From contig BSBM01000050.1 in the NCBI GenBank assembly GCA_027924585.1, positions 3,348,001 through 3,412,000 of the forward strand: a DNA stretch of 64,000 nucleotides. The letters are read 5' to 3'. Both the position numbers and the translations under genes were made by a program. Below, piece by piece: positions 31,443 to 43,925 of the stretch. The notes below the pieces were generated by a model. It had not been told where the DNA came from. It saw only the letters and a program-made list of their open reading frames with translations, and did no database searches. Each line of letters opens with the position of its first letter. The stretch's first letter is position 1. The stretch is from Larix kaempferi. Lineage: Eukaryota > Streptophyta > Pinopsida > Pinales > Pinaceae.

Positions 31443-31942
31443 TGTTGAATATTGTAACTTCTAAGAATATTATATTTGTACTTTATTATTCCGGAGATGT
31501 TTCATCCCTCCGAGGTGATCCTATTATGTATCTAGAGATGTTTATTCCTCCAATGAATTGTGGTAACCAGGGTTATTAGATCCACCATGTGGGGGTTGGC
31601 CCTGAGTTAATTAATTAGGGTTATTAGACTTCATTGGGAGAGGTCGGCCCCATAAGGGAATTAGTCAGTCAGGAACTAGTATAAGTAGAGGAGATTGCTC
31701 CTCACTTATCTCACACTTGCTCAGCTCAGAAAGTAGCGCACTTGTGTTTGAGAGGTCTGCATAGGAGGTAGAGAAGGAGGTCAAGTCTTGGAGCACATCT
31801 TGTATTTTGGTTGATCATCTTATTGAGGAAAGCTTTGCTGGGTTTTCTACCCCATGAGGGTTTCCCAAGGTAAAATCTTTGTCTATCTTGTGATTATGTT
31901 TCTTTCAGTTATATTGCTAGTCAAATTAGTTTAAACTTAACA
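31443..31942 (+). repeat. 3' LTR, second Copia element
   Basis: It is one base shorter than the 5' LTR because of an indel in ttaattaggtgttatt, with about 15 substitutions spread along the length. Confidence 0.95.
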
Positions 31943-31947
31943 CTTCA

Positions 31948-32045
31948 TTTATGTATTCTTTGGTTTGTCTTCATCATTGATTACCTAGATAATGAGATAA
32001 TGAAGTCATAATCAGAATTGAAAGAGGGATATCTTCTATGAGGAA
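31948..32045. repeat. Dispersed repeat, right part
   Basis: It matches 42840-42945 (ggtttgtcttcatcattgat, gggatatcttctatgaggaa) and completes the repeat split by the two Copia elements. Similarity ends near 32045, after ggaaatggagg. Confidence 0.88.
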
Positions 32046-32494
32046 ATGGAGGATATCTATAGGAGCTTTCAAAGGATGGAAAAATAAGTAAGCACTTCCC
32101 AGACTCTGCTCCATCAACATAAGGACACAAAGATTTATGTTATGCAACTCAGTGTTCAATTATCAATGCCATGCATCTAGATGCTTTGGAGCTCCATGTT
32201 CGTAGTTGGATACCATCATTGGTCACAATTAAATGCATTAACCGAAGTTCAAGAGATTGGGGTTGTCCATATTTCCAAACTTGTTTATAGAAATGACATT
32301 GTCTAGCTCATTGAACCAATGTGTATCGCTTGCTCTCTATGTCCAATCTCTTTTTCCCATATGCGACACCAATATAGTGGTTCATTCAATCCGTGGAAAC
32401 AACTTTGAAGGGGAATACCTTTGAAGAAAATAATAGCAAAGTAGTGAAGGTTCAACGGGGCAAGCTCTCAACCATTTATTTTCTTTTTTTTCAT

Positions 32495-33890
32495 CATGAC
32501 ACTGCAGTCCAACTGTCCAGCCCTGGACTTTTCCCTTTTTCCATCTCTTTTAATATTTCTTCAATCTCCAATAATGTAATTGGATGACCAATATAAGTGC
32601 TATCCTCTTCATAGAATATTGTGGGCATAGTATGAAGAATCTTGAGTTATGCCTCCAGATTGTTAATCTGAGGCTTGGAGAAGAAGTTTGAGGCCGCCGA
32701 AGAAATCTCAGGTTGAGTAGACACTCGAATCTCACCTGAGTTTTCAATATCCCAAATCGCACGATTTTTATGTCTATGGGAAGCATATGGATGGAAAAAC
32801 TTAGTGTTTTGGTCACCGTACGAGATCCACAATGCTCAGCTCTTTAGATGCCAAATCTCTTCTTCCTGTCTCAATAAAAAGGATTTCTCCACTTCAAGTT
32901 TATGTATAGCATCTACATGAGAATCTGCCACTTATTCTGGAAAAGGTTTATCATATCAAACTTTTAATTATGCCTCAATACTACACAATCTAGCCTGTAT
33001 CGCGAGTTCTTTTGCTTTGATCCAGGGAGATGCAACACATTTTAGTGTCCTAAGAAACCAAGGGAGTCTAAACATAGCAGGTCCATGTTTAGCAGACGAG
33101 AATGAATACCACTGAATCCTTACCAAGAAAACAAATTCTTCATCTTCGGACCAAATAGGGTAGTATTTAAAAGGGAAATTCAAAAGTAAAGTGCCATTTC
33201 CCACCTTAAGGATAATGGAAATGTGGTCTGATATATGGTATGGTTCGATCCAAGACTTACAAATTCCAAGCTGTGAATAAAAGATTCATGAACCAGGAAT
33301 CTATCGAGCCTCTTTGCTACTACATCGACCCCCTTCCGACCGTTACGCCAAGTGGGCATAAGTGGATGAGGCTCCACATCAATGAGATGGTGTGTATTGA
33401 CAAAATCCATGAACCAGTCATTTGAAGCCGCATTACAGTCCTTTGAGCCCCAAGATTTGGCATCCGAAATGGTGAAGTTAAGATCCCCGGAAAATATTAA
33501 AGATTTAATATTCAGTAATCAGTTATTGCTGAGTTTCGACCAGTATCTAAGTTTCCCTGTCAGGCCATAGTAGTTGAATAGGTGCAGGGGACCTACAAAT
33601 TCCCTACTACATCTAGAGAGTAGAATGCCACCCCCCAAACGGAAGGGTCGAAGCTGAAATAGAAAAGGATTCCATGCATAGAGAATACCAATCTAATGAC
33701 CAACCGCGTCAATGGTACTGCACTCCCATCCTGCAAGTAGATTCCATAAGAATGCTCGAGCTTTAAGACCATTGACCATGGTCTCTTGAAGGAATATAAT
33801 ATCGGGATGAACGAAATAAATGATCCATCGGAGGGCTAATGTTTTTACCCAACCTTGCGAATGTTTAAAGAGAGAAGGATCATCAGGTCA
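32495..33890 (-). pseudogene. LINE ORF2 fragment: endonuclease and start of reverse transcriptase
   Basis: Read on the minus strand, the pieces are in the order of an L1-type ORF2. The endonuclease shows HPDIIFLQETM (near 33800), SGDLNFT (near 33490), PTWRNGRKG and RLDRFLVHESF (33300-33360). The linker motif GDQNTKFFHPYASHRHKN is near 32780-32830, and the RT entry motif EKGKSPGLD is near 32520. Stops and shifts are frequent. The rest of RT is missing, so the fragment is truncated at its 3' side, the opposite of the usual 5' truncation. The sequence 32050-32490 is not clearly part of it. Confidence 0.85.
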
Positions 33891-35240
33891 CCACCAGAGA
33901 GGCCTGATTTTCTCTAAGGTCCTCGTAGTTGTTTCATACATTTCTTCACTATGGTTATAATATTTGATCATTTTGGGGTAGTTTTACCTCATGCTTGATT
34001 TTGGATATTTTATTGGTAAATAATATTCCTTTCCCTGGAGAAATGAATTAATGGAGTTATAATGAAACTCTAATGGTTTGAAAAGGTGTCTCTTAATTTA
34101 TTGTCTCGTTGGATGAAACTCTAATGATATGAAAATGTATCCCTTGGTTTATTTCCTCGTTGGATATGGGAATGATGTCTTAGAATGGTTGGTCTTTTTT
34201 TCTTCTTTCATTCTAGTGGCCAATGGCCAACAATTTATTGCCACGTTAGATAAGTAAATGATAATTAAATGTGTCTTAAAATGGTTGGTCTTTTTTTCTT
34301 CTTTCATTTTGGTGGCCAACCGTGATATCATGTTGATGGATTTTTTGTAACTTCACCTCGTCAAAAGAAGGTTTGAGAGGTTTCCAATATGCCATGCCTT
34401 TTAGTATTGGTATATTTTTATCGAATAGGTTTTGGGAAAATTATATATAATAATAATAGTTATTCCTATATTTTTATTAATTAAGTTTTTAATAAATAAT
34501 TAATATATATTAAAATTTAGGAAAGATCTTAATGTTGTTTTTTATAGTTTTTGTCATTATGAGAATTATAGTATTTGACTTGCCATCTAAGAACTATAAT
34601 GTTAGTATTTACATTAATATTAGCTTTCAAAATATTGACTAATAACATATAACATTGTATAATGATATTTTTAAATATCTTAAATTTTACATTTTATTTC
34701 ACAAATAACATTGTACAGTGATTTTTTTAAGATATTCTAAGTTTTACATTTTATTAAAAAAACATTTTATTGTAATTAATAAAATATATTATGTACATTT
34801 TATTAAAAAAACATTTTATTGTAATAATAAAATATATTATGGCATTATCAAGCCTCGTTTTGAGGTGATATAAATATTCACTTACATTTTTGGTGAACAA
34901 TTTTTACTTTTGAGTAAGAGATAATCAATTTGATAATCTAATACAAAGTAATGCCATATTAATAATATGAATAAATGCTATTACATTGAACTATATTTTA
35001 ATATTAATATAAATAATGTCATTATTTTTATACATAATTATATTTATGTATTATGTGTTACATTTTTGGACCTTTATATTCAATTATTTATGTATTACTT
35101 TTGCATTGAATTATATTATGGTTGTTTCCTACGACGGGTGTAATCAGTGTGGGGCCTCTGCCCTACATGCATAACTTTCATGGAAACTAATGGGCTGCAC
35201 CATGCAGTCAAACACGTGGAGTAGAGATGTCAGCCACTAC
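33891..35240. other. AT-rich DNA without genes
   Basis: No recognised gene. A 95-100-bp duplication is visible near 34160-34330 (aatggttggtctttttttct twice, each followed by a gtggccaa phrase). The stretch 34400-35110 is very AT-rich with repeated ttttattaaaaaaacatttt segments (near 34750 and 34800). Confidence 0.7.
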
Positions 35241-35448
35241 CTTGGCTCTTAAATACGGGTACGTGAGTTTGTATTCAGGCTCATCCTATGCGTACCTGCA
35301 TAGACTGGCCTGCACGCTTGAAAACCATTCTTCCTGCAAGAAATATGATGGTAATCCTGTGTGAAATATTTTACAAGGATGACCTTAAGATCGCCCACAT
35401 TCAACGGCTTGCGAAACGTTGGAATTGGCTCAAACTGGGGTTCATATA

Positions 35449-36120
35449 TGGCAGCTACAGCTAGAGATATACTGAAAGGGCTTTCCCTCCTCTGCAAAAC
35501 CTTTCCCTCTGGTTCTTGTGACTAGTCATAACAACATGGTGCGAACAAAGGTGACACCTCAAAATACCACCAACGGGCCGCACTGCACCCACATGCCATG
35601 GGCCATGAGGGAGTAGAGTTCAAGGATACTTCGAGAATACAGTCTCGGCTTTGGGTCGCGTTTGCACCTTGCGTCTGGAAAACCGATTGAAACAGAAACA
35701 TAGGCAAACTATAGCGGAATAGCTCAAAGCTGAATTTGGCAGGCTGGTGGAAGATAAAGGTCTACCTGTACCAGGGAGACAGACCACACTAAGATGTTGG
35801 GGATGCTCTAGACGGTTAAGGATCTTATGTCCATTGTCGTGGACGATTGCATTCAGGCCAAGCTGCAGCAGAAATATAACAAGCTTCCCTTGGTCGATTG
35901 CCTCTCCAATGTGGAAGCTACCCTATTGGCCCTGACACGGTTCCACCTGGAAGAAATGACAAGATTGGACGCGAAGATCGATGCTCTCGCTCGGGCTCTA
36001 ACGAGTAAATCCTTCACCCATCCTCCTTTAGGTGTTGCGGCCAACACCCAGCTCATATTTAGACGCTATCCCATGGCTACCGAAGATAAGCAAGGAATTG
36101 ATGCTCCAGGTGACACTTGA
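35449..36120 (+). pseudogene. Decayed gene of unknown family with a helical, charged product
   Basis: This is an island of mixed composition inside AT-rich DNA. A start-like frame (MAATARDILKGLSLLCKTF) opens at 35449. Further on, a frame with FENTVSALGRVCTLRLENRL continues to a TAG in IAE-stop-LKAEFGRLVEDKG. After a shift near 35790 another frame runs through VKDLMSIVVDDCIQAKLQQK and EEMTRLDAKIDALARAL to a TGA at 36118-36120. Long runs of alternating charged and hydrophobic residues suggest helices or a coiled coil. I do not recognise the family. At least two stops and one shift show that it is not functional. It could be a retrocopy or a captured gene piece. Confidence 0.5.
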
Positions 36121-38403
36121 GGTGCAAGCCCATCCTCGATTCCGCAGTTTTAATTTTCATCCTTTCTATCATGTTTTTATGTTGGTCTCAAAGGTCCTTT
36201 AACTATCAATTTTTGAAAAGTCAGTTCATAACCCCCAACCTGTGGGGATTCATCTGCAAACTTATACTTATGGTGAACTTTGGTTTCTTAGGCAACTTGC
36301 AGACTCTCTCTATTCTGTTTGAAGTCTGTTTTAGCGATGGATATTAGTCCTTTGGTGACTTAGTCATGTACAATTATCTTTTTTAATAGAAGCTTTTCAA
36401 ACCTTACCAAAAACAGAATTATATTATGGTTATGTTACATTTTTGGACCTTTGCATTGAATTACATTTATGGTTGTGTTGTATTTTTAGGTAAATAACTC
36501 AAATTTAAATAACAAATAACAAATTTTTTTAATAAAAGCTTTTCGAACCTTACCAAAAAAGAATTATATTATGATTATGTCACATTTTTTTTACCTATGC
36601 ATTAAATTACATTTATGGTTGTGTTGTATTTTTAGATAAATAAGTCAAATTTAAATAAAAAAATAAGAAATTTTATATTAAATACAAATTAATGTCATTT
36701 ATACTTTAATATTAGTATTAATATTAATATAACTAAATACATTTACATTGAATTATATTTATATATTACCTTTACATTCAACTAATCAACTAATTTTTTT
36801 TGTTATGATTGTGTCATTACATGACTATGTCAAATGATATCATTTGTGATTGATATAATATCTTAATAAAGTCCTTAAGTTATGACCGTCATTATTTTCT
36901 TCTTAATCAAGAATCCTTATTAGCATTTGGCCTTGCTCAAGTTAATAAGTTCTTCCTTTTCTTAGTTCAAGAGACACAATTATTTTCTTATTTTCCCTAA
37001 TCTTATGCAAAATATGGTGGGGTCATGTGTGATTGACATGTTTTTATTGTTCAATTTTGAATATATTAATAAACAAAAGAAGTTTATTGTGTTGAGAGGT
37101 GTTTTTTACAACTCAAAGTGTATGAGATGTGTCATATGTGCACATGTTGAGAGGTGCTTTCTACAATCTAAAATGAATGAGATGTGTCATGTCTGTCACA
37201 TTTCGGCTCCAAAAACAAAAAAACAAAAAATATAAAATCAAATACATGTTGGCTCAAATTTAAATTGACTAAATCAAATGAAATACATTTATATAAATAT
37301 TCATTGAATTGTTGAATATCAATATACAAGTTCTTTTAGGTGAACAATATATATTGAATTTCAATTACAATTTTTTAAATAAATCTTTTCATAAATAGTT
37401 ACAAGACAACTAAATCTTTGTGTATTAGTTAGTCTTGCCTTGATTTGATCTACAAGAGAGACATATATTCAAAACGGAATCACTCCAGATGGATTAAGAA
37501 TAACTATTTTACTTCATAATCAATTAATGGATGCAATTTTTGTGTATTTGTAGAATTTATAGTGGACAGGTGGAGAATATATTGATTATGTGTTATTAAG
37601 TTAATAATAGAACAATAAGTTAAATATTAGTTTTATGATAATTGCAAATTAATAACAATTGGATAAATTGCAAGTATTTTACTTCACAATTGGTTATTGA
37701 ATGCAACTTTTGCTTATTTGTAGGCTTTATGTGTTATAGTTTACAACATGAAATAGTTGGCACTTAGACAATTATATTTGGTGTAATCTAAATATTCTAT
37801 GTTTTCAACCTTTTCCAAGCATATTTTCCGTCTAAATTTGTTTGTATTCCGATTGGAAATCTTTAAAAAATCTCAAAATCACATATATTAGCTATGGAAA
37901 TTGCATAATTTGGGTGCCATGGAGATATTTGAGGGTGTTGAATCTATTTATGGATTCAAAAATACAATTTAAACACGTAGAAATTTGGATTTTACCAAAA
38001 AAACAATTACTGCGACCAAAACCTACCATAGAGTCGAAAACGTAGAATAAATAGACCACTCCATTATATTAGGATAAATAACTATTTCACTTCATAATTA
38101 ATTAATTAATGCAATTTTTGCATATTTGTAGGATCTAAACGACATGATTCAAAATTGGAATAGTTGGTGCTTGGACAATTATAATGAAAATTATAATAGA
38201 GGCAAACCTTGGGCCTCAAATTTACAACCCTAAAATGGGTTTACAACTAGAGGGAGTTGATCTCTCTTGGCGCTTAATAGAACCAAAGTTAAGAAGGATC
38301 TATGCTTGTGTGTGTATTAAAATTAAACTTGTAAATGATGAAAAATATTATTCATGTGATTATTATAGATAATCAAAATTCAAATAAATAACAAACAACA
38401 CCC

Positions 38404-38475
<72 letters not shown>

Positions 38476-39835
38476 GCTTTAGGATGCATTAATGATAAAG
38501 AACATTATGATTCATGATTGGTATGTACATGCATTTCTTAAGAGTGGACTAGGTAACCCCTATTCTTCTTAGATTGCATCTTCGTCTTGGTAGGCTCCCT
38601 ATAGAACCCCATTCCAATGTCCACAATGCCTTTAAAAACAACCAAATGCATAAAACCTTTTTTCAACAATAGGAAAATGCATAGGCGTTGAACAAGTTGT
38701 AGTATAAAGAGGCAGGTTCAATAGATGATTTGGGCAAGTGGAGGGAGCAACAAAAACCCTAAATTCATCTATTCTCTGAAACACGTGGCATGAAAAGGTG
38801 ATCCATTACTTGACTAAAGTCATGTGGATAGAGAAACACCATAAAGAAACTCAATGGATTACCAAAATCCCATAAGTTTCATTAAAAGGAAAGAAGAAAA
38901 GCACACCTACAAGCAATCCAACTAAGGTTATTGTGTCTACATTTCTATGTGTTTATGCATTCATGCACTCTATGAAGACAAATAAACAAAAAATAAAGTA
39001 TGATCATGTACTAGGTCCTTCACAACCACAGACTTGGGTAGTCCTATATTTGACAATGAATTCACAACAACCTATGTAGCAACAAGCTCATTATGTCTCA
39101 GAGTATTGCATTACATAGAACCCTTGAAGATCTCATGATTAAAATTCATGGTAGGTTTAAATCTGAGAGCATGAACTGGACTGGTCCTTTTCTAATACAC
39201 ACATACAATGGAAGGTTGGAGCAATTTTCCTTTGTGCAAAACCTACATATTGAGATTGAAAAACATAAAAACCAAAAACATAGATAATGTTAATGGAGGT
39301 AACATAAATTGATTTGAGTAAGATCGACTTCTTCAAAATAAATTTGTCGTAAACAAAAAAAGCCTTCCATGTCCTATGTATGCACTAATAAACATGACAA
39401 ATGGAAAGCGAAGGGAACCAATCTCAATGTACAAGATATAATTTTTGAGAGAATCTAAATAAGATAATCTATTTCCACCTAAATGTAGACTTCATAAATA
39501 TGTATTAACAAATGAATAATATAACTATGACAAACCATCAAAACCATTGAAGTGGCATAGTAAACATGGCCACTCTCCATATTCTCCTAGATGTTTTTTA
39601 ATTAATTTGTAAAAATCTATAAATGTAAATTCTATATTAACTAAATACAAATAGATAATATATATTTTTGGAAGCTAAATTATTATATTAATAGAAAAAC
39701 GAAAAAATATATAGTGAATCAATGAGTTGGTAGGCCACCTGAGAAACCTAACCAACAATATAAAAGGAGTTTGTGACTCATGACTGCCATATGTCCAAAA
39801 AAAAGGATTAAGGAAATTCTAAAATAAATAAAAAA
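36121..39835. other. AT-rich DNA without genes
   Basis: No recognised gene or element. Short similar segments recur near 36370-36480 and 36520-36620 (cttttcraaccttaccaaaa, ggttgtgttgtatttttag), suggesting an old local duplication. The microsatellite at 38406-38475 is listed separately. Confidence 0.7.
38406..38475. repeat. Compound TA/GA microsatellite
   Basis: About 17 TA units pass through gata into about 14 GA units. This is a simple-sequence repeat likely to vary in length between individuals. Confidence 0.95.
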
Positions 39836-40275
39836 GCGTCTTTCTAATTTGATGCTTACTAGATAGGTGGAAAATATTATAAGACTTGAACCCATCACAT
39901 AGGCTATCAGACCTAGCAAAACAAACATGAATAATACTAGAACTAAGAAGTTTGACCCTCATCATCAGAGATTGAGATAAAAGGGATCTCTTGAGCTGAA
40001 GTAGAGGGAATGTCCTCAACTTTGTTTGTCTTTTCAACAATCTCAAAACAAAAAAAAGTGTATTTCTAATTCGATGCTTACTAGATAGGTGGAAAATATT
40101 ATAAGACTTGAACCCATCACCTAGGCTATCAGACCTAGCAAAACAAACATGAATAATACTAGAACTAAGAAGTTTGACCCTCATCATCAGAGATTGAGAT
40201 AAAAGGGATCTCTTGAGCTGAAGTAGAGGGAATGTCCTCAACTTTGTTCGTCTTTTCAACAATCTCAAAACTTGT
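39836..40275. repeat. 222-bp tandem duplication
   Basis: The unit starting tttctaattygatgcttact begins at 39841 and again at 40063 and extends through cttttcaacaatctcaaaac in both copies. The copies differ by only a few substitutions, so the duplication is recent. Minus-strand open frames of 149 and 69 codons across it repeat themselves for this reason and have no recognised domain. Confidence 0.92.
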
Positions 40276-42220
40276 GGTAGCTCTCATGATTAGGTTGATT
40301 TTGGCATTAATTATTCACATCTAGTACTACATCTCGTCTGTTTCAAGGATAATTTATTTTCAGTCCTCTTTGTGGTCCAATAAGACTTTTCCATGTAGAG
40401 TTTTCAATTGCCTATAAAACTAAACAATATAGAGATACTTGGTATCCCAAATCCTTGAATTCCTTACATCCAAAATCCAACCTTGGAGGTCCTACCTCAA
40501 ATCATCTGCATCCACTACTTCATGCTCCTGCCACACCTGGTCTTTTACTTTCTCAATTTCCTGCTAAACACTGAGTGAGGTGTTCCTTTTGTAGCATAAG
40601 TTCGAGGCCTACACTTCATGCATTATCTTTGGATAGAGGTTATATCCCTCCCCCTCTTACCCCCTTTGTTGATAGAGCTCCTCTTTCAACTAACCATCCC
40701 GCCCTCGTGAATCACTGCTTTCTCTCCTATTATAGTCGATCCATTCACTCCCCTAACAAGATGCCATGACTTGGTTCTCCGTAGGCTCTTCTTGTCATGG
40801 TTTCTTTTAGCCTCGACCACCCAATTCAAGCCGCTCACCATGCACTGAATATGCAGGCCCATATAAGGACATACAAAACTTTAGAAAGTTGCCCAAATTC
40901 CTTGTTCGCGACCTTGAGAGACCCATGTTCTACTTCTGTGTTTGGGATTGAAATTCTTTAGTTTCCTCCTTTTGGAAAAATCATCATATTTAAAACCTCC
41001 ATGTCAGGCACAATCTCTCATGTGTCCCTTGTTCGTAGTTGCATACCTAAAACCATCTTATCACAGTGAAGACTCATGATGAGCCCATCTTCAAGAGGAC
41101 GAAGTCACATCCTTTCCATCTCCAAGACTAAATGCTTCAACATTCGCATCTCGGCCCCTGCTGAGTCACAAGTTACTGGTATATCTAGCTTAGGGGCTGT
41201 TGGATATACCCTTGAGAGGTTGTTGTTCCCATGGTTAAAAAAACATTCATAAATAAATAAATAATTATTAAAAAACACATCTCATTATTAAAAAAATTAT
41301 TATTTAATTTTCTATTCATAACTTTATTTATCATTATTAATATTTATTTAATTATAATATAATAAATGAAAATTAAAAAACAATCTCATTAAAAAAAAAT
41401 AAAAAAATTTAGAAATATTAAACACATTGAAAACTATTTGCAAGATACTAATAAAATTGAGCATCACTATATTTAACATCATGGATAAATTCAAAATTAC
41501 GGATGATGATGGAAGACAACAAATTTGGACATGACTAGCTCGCATGTGGTAATGCAATTTGGACACGTGAGTAGGAGATGTGTATAAATGCATAATTATG
41601 GATAATGAATAATGGTGGTGTAGCCTCACTAACCTATGTTGGACGACATGACTAGTAAATGTGCAATTTGGATAGCACTGACTAGGAAAGGTGTAGGCCA
41701 ACTAATTTGCACATGACTGCCTGACTACCATGTGTATACAATTTGTTGGATATGAGTAGCTAGCAAATGTGTGTGCAATCTGTCCTCGGCCGTTTGCCAC
41801 GTATGGATATTAATATGAAACATAAATGTAAATCTCAACTACTCTTTTATTATTAACTTATAAATATATTTACTTGATGTTACATAACTTTAATAAATGT
41901 TTCTTATATTAACTTATAAATGCATTATGTATTTAATGTTACATAACCTTAATAAATGTTTCTTATAGATAGACCAACTTTGGTTGTACTCTCTACAAGG
42001 AGTGCTGCATAGCAGCTAGGCCTTGCTAGGCTGCTATGGAGCATCTCTATATTAATTATGAGTTACCTTAAAACAAGCCATTCGATCAAATTGGAAATAT
42101 AAAGAGACATTCGATCATGCATCTTTGTAGGATCTTTTTGTTCTTGAATTTCACAATAATGTGGTAAGCTAGCTCGGAGACATTCGATTATACATAAAAT
42201 AATAGCATGGACTCTATGTA
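40276..42220. other. No recognised feature
   Basis: The stretch 40300-41200 has moderate composition with no long frame. The stretch 41220-41420 is very AT-rich. A phrase about aaatgtttcttatattaact and cttataaatrcat is repeated near 41850-41960. A minus-strand frame of 117 codons at 41348-41701 lies largely in AT-rich sequence and has no recognisable product. Confidence 0.6.
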
Positions 42221-42950
42221 AGGATGATACCACACACAAATCGAGAAATGGTCTTAAAAATATCTTTGCCTTAGTTGTTTTTTCCAACATGGAATCCTTT
42301 TTATCTTTACATTAAATTTGTTTAAATATTAACTCACAACTCATATAAAAGTAAATAAATAACATAAAACATTAAATATGGTATGGAAAATTAAAATATA
42401 GATACAACCAGAGGATAGATCCTTCCAACAAGTAATGGTCATGTGGTATGTAGCTTGCGTGACCCCAAACCAATGCCACACAATCTGTGTGGGAAATAAT
42501 ATGTCCATGAAGCCCCATCAAGGCCCTGAAGCCCAATATGGCTTTCTTTGGAGATGTATTACCCATCATAGATAAGATAAATAAAGAATTAATGAAATAA
42601 ATGTATATTTTTACTTTCACTTTCTTCACTTAAAAGGTAAGGTAGGTCTATCAATGAAATATAGCCAATCTTGTCGGGAAAAATGCGCTTAATCTCCTTT
42701 TGCATTCATAAAAAAATACACAACACCATACTTAGCTTAACGTTCTATCTATTTATATACTTACATTTGTTTTTTATCTAGGTCATTATGCAACGCGAAA
42801 GCAATAGAGAGAATATATATCTATTTTTTTTGTCGTGTTTCATTTATGCATTCGTTGGTTTGTCTTCATCATTGATTACCTAGATAATGAGATAATGAAG
42901 TCATAATCAGATTTCAAAGAGGGATATCTTCTATGAGGAAATGGAGGCTT
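42221..42950. repeat. Dispersed repeat, uninterrupted copy (empty site for both Copia elements)
   Basis: This sequence is collinear with 19682-20181, then 25034-25180, then 31948-32045, without either Copia element. At the two junctions it reads ccaatcttgtcggg and gtcgtgtttcattta. Differences along the length show that the two copies separated long ago. What kind of repeat it is remains unknown; I see no terminal repeats or coding motif. Confidence 0.92.
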
Positions 42951-43123
42951 TATAGAGAATCTCAATGGAATGTTTCACATATTAACAATATCACTTAACA
43001 TATTAACTCGGTTTCCAATGTCCCAATAATCTTATTTAGAGGAAGAATATAATAAGTAATGGTATGTCTGCCTAGGTATAGGCATGTATATATTAAGTAT
43101 CAGTAGTAGTGATGATCTGGTCT

Positions 43124-43920
43124 TGTGAAAATCCTCATAGCAGATCTAAGAGATGATGTATACCTCACAATGAAAGAATTTAGGAATAAGATTAAGAGTG
43201 GTCAATGCAGTAAGATGAGCAACATAATAATAATACAGTAGAACTCGGATAGAAGCAAACATACTTCACACACATTAATTAATTAATCACAATATGGACA
43301 AATAAGTAGTACAATGCATGAGGATTCGAATGCCTAAGGTGGCAATTCGAATTAGCCTTCATGGAGTGATCAAAAGATCACTGGAGTGTCATCGGAGCAC
43401 AACTGGAAGTCTTCATCATCATCAGTGGAGTCATCAATGCTCAAGTAACTGTCAACCATCAATCAAACTGAGTCTAACTAAGTGTGGTAGGTGTAACTGG
43501 AACTAACTGAATGAAGGAGGCTCAGTGGAGGGCGCATGAGGAGCTAACTGGAGTCAAAATAGGTAGTCATGTCTCATCGGAGGTCAATCGAAGTGATAAC
43601 AGCAGTGAGGAGTCAGTCTGGCCTCAAATTAAGGAAAGATTGGCGGCTAATTGAAGTAAACTGGACTGGTAGGTGAGAAATGCGCCCTTCTTCAGTGGAA
43701 GGTGAGAACTGGGCGCATGACAAGCTAGGAGGGCTTAATCTAAGTGGAAAGTAGCTCCCGAGTGCTGGGAGACTAAGGACTGGTTGCTGGAGGTGTCAAC
43801 CTGATGACTGGGCAGCATGCGGATGCATGCAATGCATGTAGAATGCATGTTGCATGCAGGAATGCATGCAAGACTGAAAATGCTAGTAGGACTAGGATGG
43901 AGTATAGGAATATCCTAAAA
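43124..43920 (-). mobile_element. Solo LTR of the short Copia-like family
   Basis: It begins TGTGAAAATCCTCA like the LTRs at 58856 and 61154, and ends TATCCTAAAA where those end TATCCTAACA. It is flanked by GGTCT (43119-43123) and GGCCT (43921-43925), a TSD with one mismatch. No internal sequence is present, as expected after recombination between two LTRs. It lacks most of the 10-bp array of its relatives. Confidence 0.88.
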
Positions 43921-43925
43921 GGCCT

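Larger units (their letters stand above)
25181..31942 (+). mobile_element. Copia LTR retrotransposon (second), moderately old
   Basis: LTRs of 501 and 500 bp (25181-25681, 31443-31942) carry a perfect TSD CTTCA at 25176-25180 and 31943-31947. The primer site matches initiator tRNA-Met and a strong polypurine tract precedes the 3' LTR. About 16 differences separate the LTRs (about 3%). The gag-pol frame is collinear over 1365 codons with five nonsense codons and no indel. An unusual 1.3-kb segment of four tandem arrays lies between pol and the 3' LTR. The copy at 42221-42950 lacks the element. Confidence 0.97.
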
